The notes beneath the pieces are model-generated. The model had not been told where the DNA came from, searched no databases, and was given only the letters and a program-made list of their open reading frames with translations. This document shows, piece by piece, positions 20,010 through 22,590 of a DNA stretch of 22,590 nucleotides. Position 1 is the stretch's first letter, and the number at the start of each line of letters is the position of its first letter. Location of the stretch: NCBI GenBank assembly GCA_017532355.1, contig JAFXJK010000051.1:1-22590 (forward strand), written 5' to 3'. Source of the DNA: Oscillospiraceae bacterium. GTDB taxonomy: Bacteria > Bacillota_A > Clostridia > Oscillospirales > JAAYXM01. Made by a program: the position numbers and the translations under genes.

Positions 20010-20942
20010 CTACTCGACGATTTTTTTGACGAACTCGTCTGTCTCTTCGTCCGTTGCAGGGAGAGCTATGTCAGTATAGTAACTCCAGCATTCGCTGTGA
20101 GTAACCGAATCGCCCGGCTTGAGCTCTGTAAGCGCGCCGATAGACTCCATCTCAAGCATCGGAGCAGCTGTGAAAGTTTCAAAGTTGCAGTTGCGGTCGG
20201 GGTGGGGTTTGTCCTCGGTAGTGTCGAAGTACTTTACAAAGCAATCGCCGTGGTTAAAGTATGCCGCCCAGCCGTGCTGAGAAAGTGTACCGAACTTGAA
20301 CTTATATGTTGCATCAGGGTCCTGACGGAGACGGATGTACTTATCGCCCCATGTGACGCGATAATCGTTCATCTTTGTATATGCCCAGAAAACAAAGTGG
20401 CGGTTCTCAAGGAGAAGCTCTTCGCGGTCAGGAACAGGGATAATCTCCTCACCACCGGGGGAGAGCACTGTAAGTGCCCACGGTGCGAGTGTGGTGGGCT
20501 TTGTGCCAATGTTTTCTATTTTATGGATAATATGGGTGCAGTTGTCTTCGGGCATAGTAACTTCAACGGAAAGCTGAAGATTTGTGCCCTTTTGCGCCGG
20601 GGGAAGAAGACGGATGCCGTTTTCAATCTTTTCGTAAGAAACCGGTTCGTTGTCGGGGTAGTAGGTCTCGGGGACATACTCGGGGCTTATCCAGAGACGG
20701 TGGCCGCCCTTTATGTGCCATACACCCTTATCTTCTCCGAAAAGCTCTGCACTTTCCTTTGCAAAAGCATCTGCGTTTATAACATCGTTCTTATCTTCGA
20801 AAAACATATTGTCGCGACCGACTGCGGAGAAGCGTATGATTCTCGGGCCAAAGTCGAGAGTTGCAAAAAGCTCGTTCTTGCCGTCGGAAACCCTGACGCA
20901 TCTGCCCCACGGGGCGTAGTTAACTTCGCTGATTTCTATCAT
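20010..20942 (-). CDS. DUF4380-type protein, galactose-mutarotase-like fold
   Basis: A 310-residue beta-rich protein. It begins IEISEVNYAPWGRCVRVSDGKNELFATLDFGPRIIRF, as aldose-epimerase-like beta-sandwiches do, and has the GGHRLWISPE motif near residue 80 that I associate with DUF4380. Later segments (HIIHKIENIGTKPTTLAPWALTVLSPGGE; FKFGTLSQHGWAAYF) continue the sandwich pattern. It has no signal peptide. It probably binds a sugar; whether it is a catalyst (mutarotase) or a sensor is unknown. GGAGG precedes the ATG. It has its own promoter and lies 129 bases upstream of the DegT gene on the same strand. The neighbourhood of sugar enzymes supports a carbohydrate role. Confidence 0.8.
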   Translation of the reverse strand: MIEISEVNYAPWGRCVRVSDGKNELFATLDFGPRIIRFSAVGRDNMFFEDKNDVINADAFAKESAELFGEDKGVWHIKGGHRLWISPEYVPETYYPDNEPVSYEKIENGIRLLPPAQKGTNLQLSVEVTMPEDNCTHIIHKIENIGTKPTTLAPWALTVLSPGGEEIIPVPDREELLLENRHFVFWAYTKMNDYRVTWGDKYIRLRQDPDATYKFKFGTLSQHGWAAYFNHGDCFVKYFDTTEDKPHPDRNCNFETFTAAPMLEMESIGALTELKPGDSVTHSECWSYYTDIALPATDEETDEFVKKIVE

Positions 20943-20980
20943 TGGAAATCGCCTCCATTTGTGTTTTTTTCTTCAAAATG

Positions 20981-21009
20981 ATTATATCAAAAAAAGAGGG
21001 GATATTCAA
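20981..21009 (-). promoter_or_regulatory. Promoter of the DUF4380 gene
   Basis: TTGAAT (21004-21009), a 17-base spacer and TATAAT (20981-20986) on the minus strand. Unlike the DegT promoter it has no palindrome in the spacer. Confidence 0.75.
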
Positions 21010-21048
21010 TAAATATTTCTATATAAAGAAAGGTTTTAAAAATTTCTA

Positions 21049-21077
21049 TTGAGTTATTGGGGAAAATATAATATAAT
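21049..21077 (+). promoter_or_regulatory. Promoter of asp23-fakA
   Basis: TTGAGT (21049-21054), a 17-base spacer and TATAAT (21072-21077). The -10 lies in an AT-repeat run, so other registers are possible. Confidence 0.7.
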
Positions 21078-21097
21078 ATATAATGTATAAAAGTGTT

Positions 21098-21116
21098 AGA
21101 GGGATGGTGTCCCTCT
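21098..21116 (+). other. Leader hairpin of asp23-fakA
   Basis: AGAGGGA pairs with TCCCTCT around TGGTG just downstream of the expected transcript start. No T-run follows, so it is not a terminator; it may stabilise the mRNA 5' end. Confidence 0.5.
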
Positions 21117-21138
21117 GCTTTAGTAAGGAGGACTGCTC

Positions 21139-21486
21139 ATGTTAATCAATAATGAAAAAGGCACAATCGAGATTACCAATGAGGTTTTTACTGTTATTGC
21201 AGGAGACGCTGCAACTAACTGTTTTGGTGTGCGCGGAATGGCATATAAGAATGTAAAGGATGGCATCGTTAGCCTTCTTAAGCGTGAAAATATGTCCAAG
21301 GGCGTAAATGTCACATTTGATGGAGATAAAGTAAATATTGATGTTCACATAATCATCGAGCACGGTGTGAATATTACCGCAATCTGCGAATCTATAATGA
21401 ACGAGGTCCGCTACAATGTTGAGCGCGTCACATGCGTTCCTGTCGGAAGCGTTAATGTCAAAGTAGATTCGATTATGGCTGAATAA
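21139..21486 (+). CDS. Asp23/Gls24 family protein (YloU-like)
   Basis: A 115-residue cytosolic protein of the Asp23/Gls24 (DUF322) family. The pattern ITNEVFTVIAGDAATNCFGVRGMA, then a variable middle, VNIDVHIIIEHGVNITAICESIMNEVRYNVE and VNVKVDSI is characteristic. Members are envelope-stress or membrane-associated scaffold proteins, and a copy just upstream of fakA/yloV is a conserved arrangement in Firmicutes. AAGGAGG precedes the ATG by 8 bases. The fakA-like gene starts 13 bases after its stop, so they are one operon. Usually rpmB is divergent from this pair; here the divergent neighbour is the DUF4380 gene. Confidence 0.92.
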   Translation: MLINNEKGTIEITNEVFTVIAGDAATNCFGVRGMAYKNVKDGIVSLLKRENMSKGVNVTFDGDKVNIDVHIIIEHGVNITAICESIMNEVRYNVERVTCVPVGSVNVKVDSIMAE

Positions 21487-21499
21487 CGGAGGTGCTACT

Positions 21500-22590
21500 T
21501 TGAGAGAACAGATTACGGCCGCAGAGTTTAAACGAATGGTGATCTCTGCCTCTGCGGCGATTGATAACAACAAACAGAAACTCAACGATCTTAACGTTTT
21601 TCCGGTTCCGGACGGAGATACGGGAACAAATATGTCGCTTACTGCACGCGCGGCTGCAACGGCTCTTGCCGGAGTAAATCCGGAAACAATAGGTGAGGCG
21701 GCAAATGTTGCGGCTTCAGCTCTTCTTCGCGGAGCAAGAGGTAACTCAGGCGTTATTCTTTCGCTCCTTTTCCGCGGTTTTGCAAAGGCTTGCGCAGGCA
21801 AGACGGTCCTTTCGGCAGCTGACCTTGCAGGTGCGCTTACATCGGGTGTTGATGCGGCTTACCGCGCGGTTATGAAGCCGGCAGAGGGTACGATCCTTTC
21901 TGTTTCACGTGTTGCGGCAAAAAAGGCAACAGCTGTTGCAGGGAAGAACAAAGACATTGATGTGATTTTCGCAGAGCTTATAGTTGCGGCAAAGGAAGCA
22001 CTTGAAAATACCATGGAGCAGAACCCTGTTCTCAAGAAAGCTGGCGTTGTCGATGCCGGCGGTTGCGGATGGGTTCTCGTTCTTGAGGCGATGCAGTCAT
22101 CTCTTCTCGGAAAAGATGTTGAACTTATGTCGGGTGAGGAGATTGTGCCTGCTAAGTCCGCTGCAGGATTTGCTGATTCCGATGAGGAAATCACATTTGC
22201 ATACTGCACTGAGTTTATCATAAACTTAAGCGACGCAGGAAAGAAGCTTGAGCCATCAAAGCTCCGTGCTTTCCTTGAGACGATTGGTGACTGTGTTGTT
22301 GTGGTTGATGATGACGATATCATCAAGGTTCACGTTCATACAAATGAGCCTGACCGTGCTATCGGACGTGCTCTTACTTATGGCGAGCTCACAAATATCA
22401 AAATTGACAATATGCGCTATCAGCACAGCGAAAATATGTCAGAGGTTGCAGAGGCAAACGATGCTCCTGTTATAGCAGAGCCTGAGACCAAGTACGGTTT
22501 TGCAGTTGTAGGAGCAGGTGAGGGTATCCTCAACGTATTTCGTGACCTTGGCGCAAACACTCTTGTCGAGGGCGGTCAGACAATGAACCC
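21500..22590 (+). CDS. fakA: DAK2-domain fatty acid kinase catalytic protein, 5' part
   Basis: The first 363 codons of a gene that runs off the window. The start is a TTG at 21500 with GGAGGTG seven bases upstream; the first in-frame ATG is 12 codons later and would cut the first helix. The DhaL/DAK2 kinase signature NVFPVPDGDTGTNM (residues 32-45, Mg/ATP-binding Asp residues), ALLRGARGNSGVILS and GVVDAGGCGWVLVL are all present. The middle domain (CTEFIINL, GDCVVVVDDDDIIKVHVHTNEP) and the beginning of the DegV-like C-terminal domain (EGGQTMNP) follow. With a FakB partner it phosphorylates fatty acids for phospholipid synthesis. It is also called YloV; it is co-transcribed with asp23. Confidence 0.93.
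   Translation, partial: MREQITAAEFKRMVISASAAIDNNKQKLNDLNVFPVPDGDTGTNMSLTARAAATALAGVNPETIGEAANVAASALLRGARGNSGVILSLLFRGFAKACAGKTVLSAADLAGALTSGVDAAYRAVMKPAEGTILSVSRVAAKKATAVAGKNKDIDVIFAELIVAAKEALENTMEQNPVLKKAGVVDAGGCGWVLVLEAMQSSLLGKDVELMSGEEIVPAKSAAGFADSDEEITFAYCTEFIINLSDAGKKLEPSKLRAFLETIGDCVVVVDDDDIIKVHVHTNEPDRAIGRALTYGELTNIKIDNMRYQHSENMSEVAEANDAPVIAEPETKYGFAVVGAGEGILNVFRDLGANTLVEGGQTMN

Noticed and set aside
20097..20981. A 294-codon plus-strand ORF
   Set aside because: Antisense to the DUF4380 gene, with its 3' end over that gene's promoter; the translation has no domain pattern.

Overview
The window looks like a piece of chromosome from an anaerobic, endospore-forming Firmicute of class Clostridia (an Oscillospiraceae/Ruminococcaceae-type genome is my guess). 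The reasons are an adjacent dpaA-dpaB pair (dipicolinate synthase, a spore-core enzyme), a tetrahydrofolate riboswitch ahead of a FolT-type ECF transporter subunit, PyrR, an Asp23-FakA pair, strong AGGAGG-type ribosome binding sites and near-consensus sigma-A promoters spaced by 17 bases. Most of it is ordinary housekeeping and membrane-gene territory, broken by two accessory-looking regions.

Layout. 1-356: a nested inverted-repeat element with two terminator-like hairpins, then a good promoter. 357-1667 (+): ion-transporter-superfamily (ArsB/NhaD-like) permease. 1713-3164 (-): dpaB and dpaA. 3293-4653 (-): uppP and folT, led by a THF riboswitch (4714-4815) and a hairpin that is both terminator-like and holds the folT Shine-Dalgarno. 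4885-5954 (-): mscL and a lipoprotein. 6044-6211 (+): a 55-residue membrane-anchored mini-protein. 6232-7713 (-): ferredoxin-ASKHA corrinoid-activation protein. 7845-7921 (+): tRNA-Arg(ACG). 8067-9830 (+): thrS without its TGS domain. 9878-10414 (-): pyrR. 10514-10918 (+): GtrA-like protein.

Accessory block 1 (10978-16733, +): a LacI-family regulator lies 10 bases ahead of an MmeI-like combined restriction-methylation enzyme (920 aa) whose middle third has a different base composition. A small TIM-barrel sugar isomerase/epimerase and an XRE-type regulator fused to about eight membrane helices follow.

Accessory block 2 (16792-20942, -): a likely carbohydrate operon made of a DegT-type aminotransferase, a compact xylose-isomerase-like enzyme that keeps the catalytic residues, and a PIG-L deacetylase. 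It is driven by a perfect TTGACA-N17-TATAAT promoter whose spacer is filled by a 16-base LacI-type palindrome. A DUF4380 (mutarotase-like) gene with its own promoter sits upstream. A deacetylase, a PLP transaminase and an aldose-ketose isomerase together suggest use or remodelling of an N-acylated amino sugar; this is inference. The window ends in asp23 (21139-21486) and the 5' part of fakA/yloV (from 21500, running off the end).

No CRISPR array, insertion sequence, rRNA or origin was seen. The best candidates for something new are the regulated DegT/xylose-isomerase-like/PIG-L operon, the LacI-MmeI pairing with its mosaic specificity region, and the palindromic element at the left edge.
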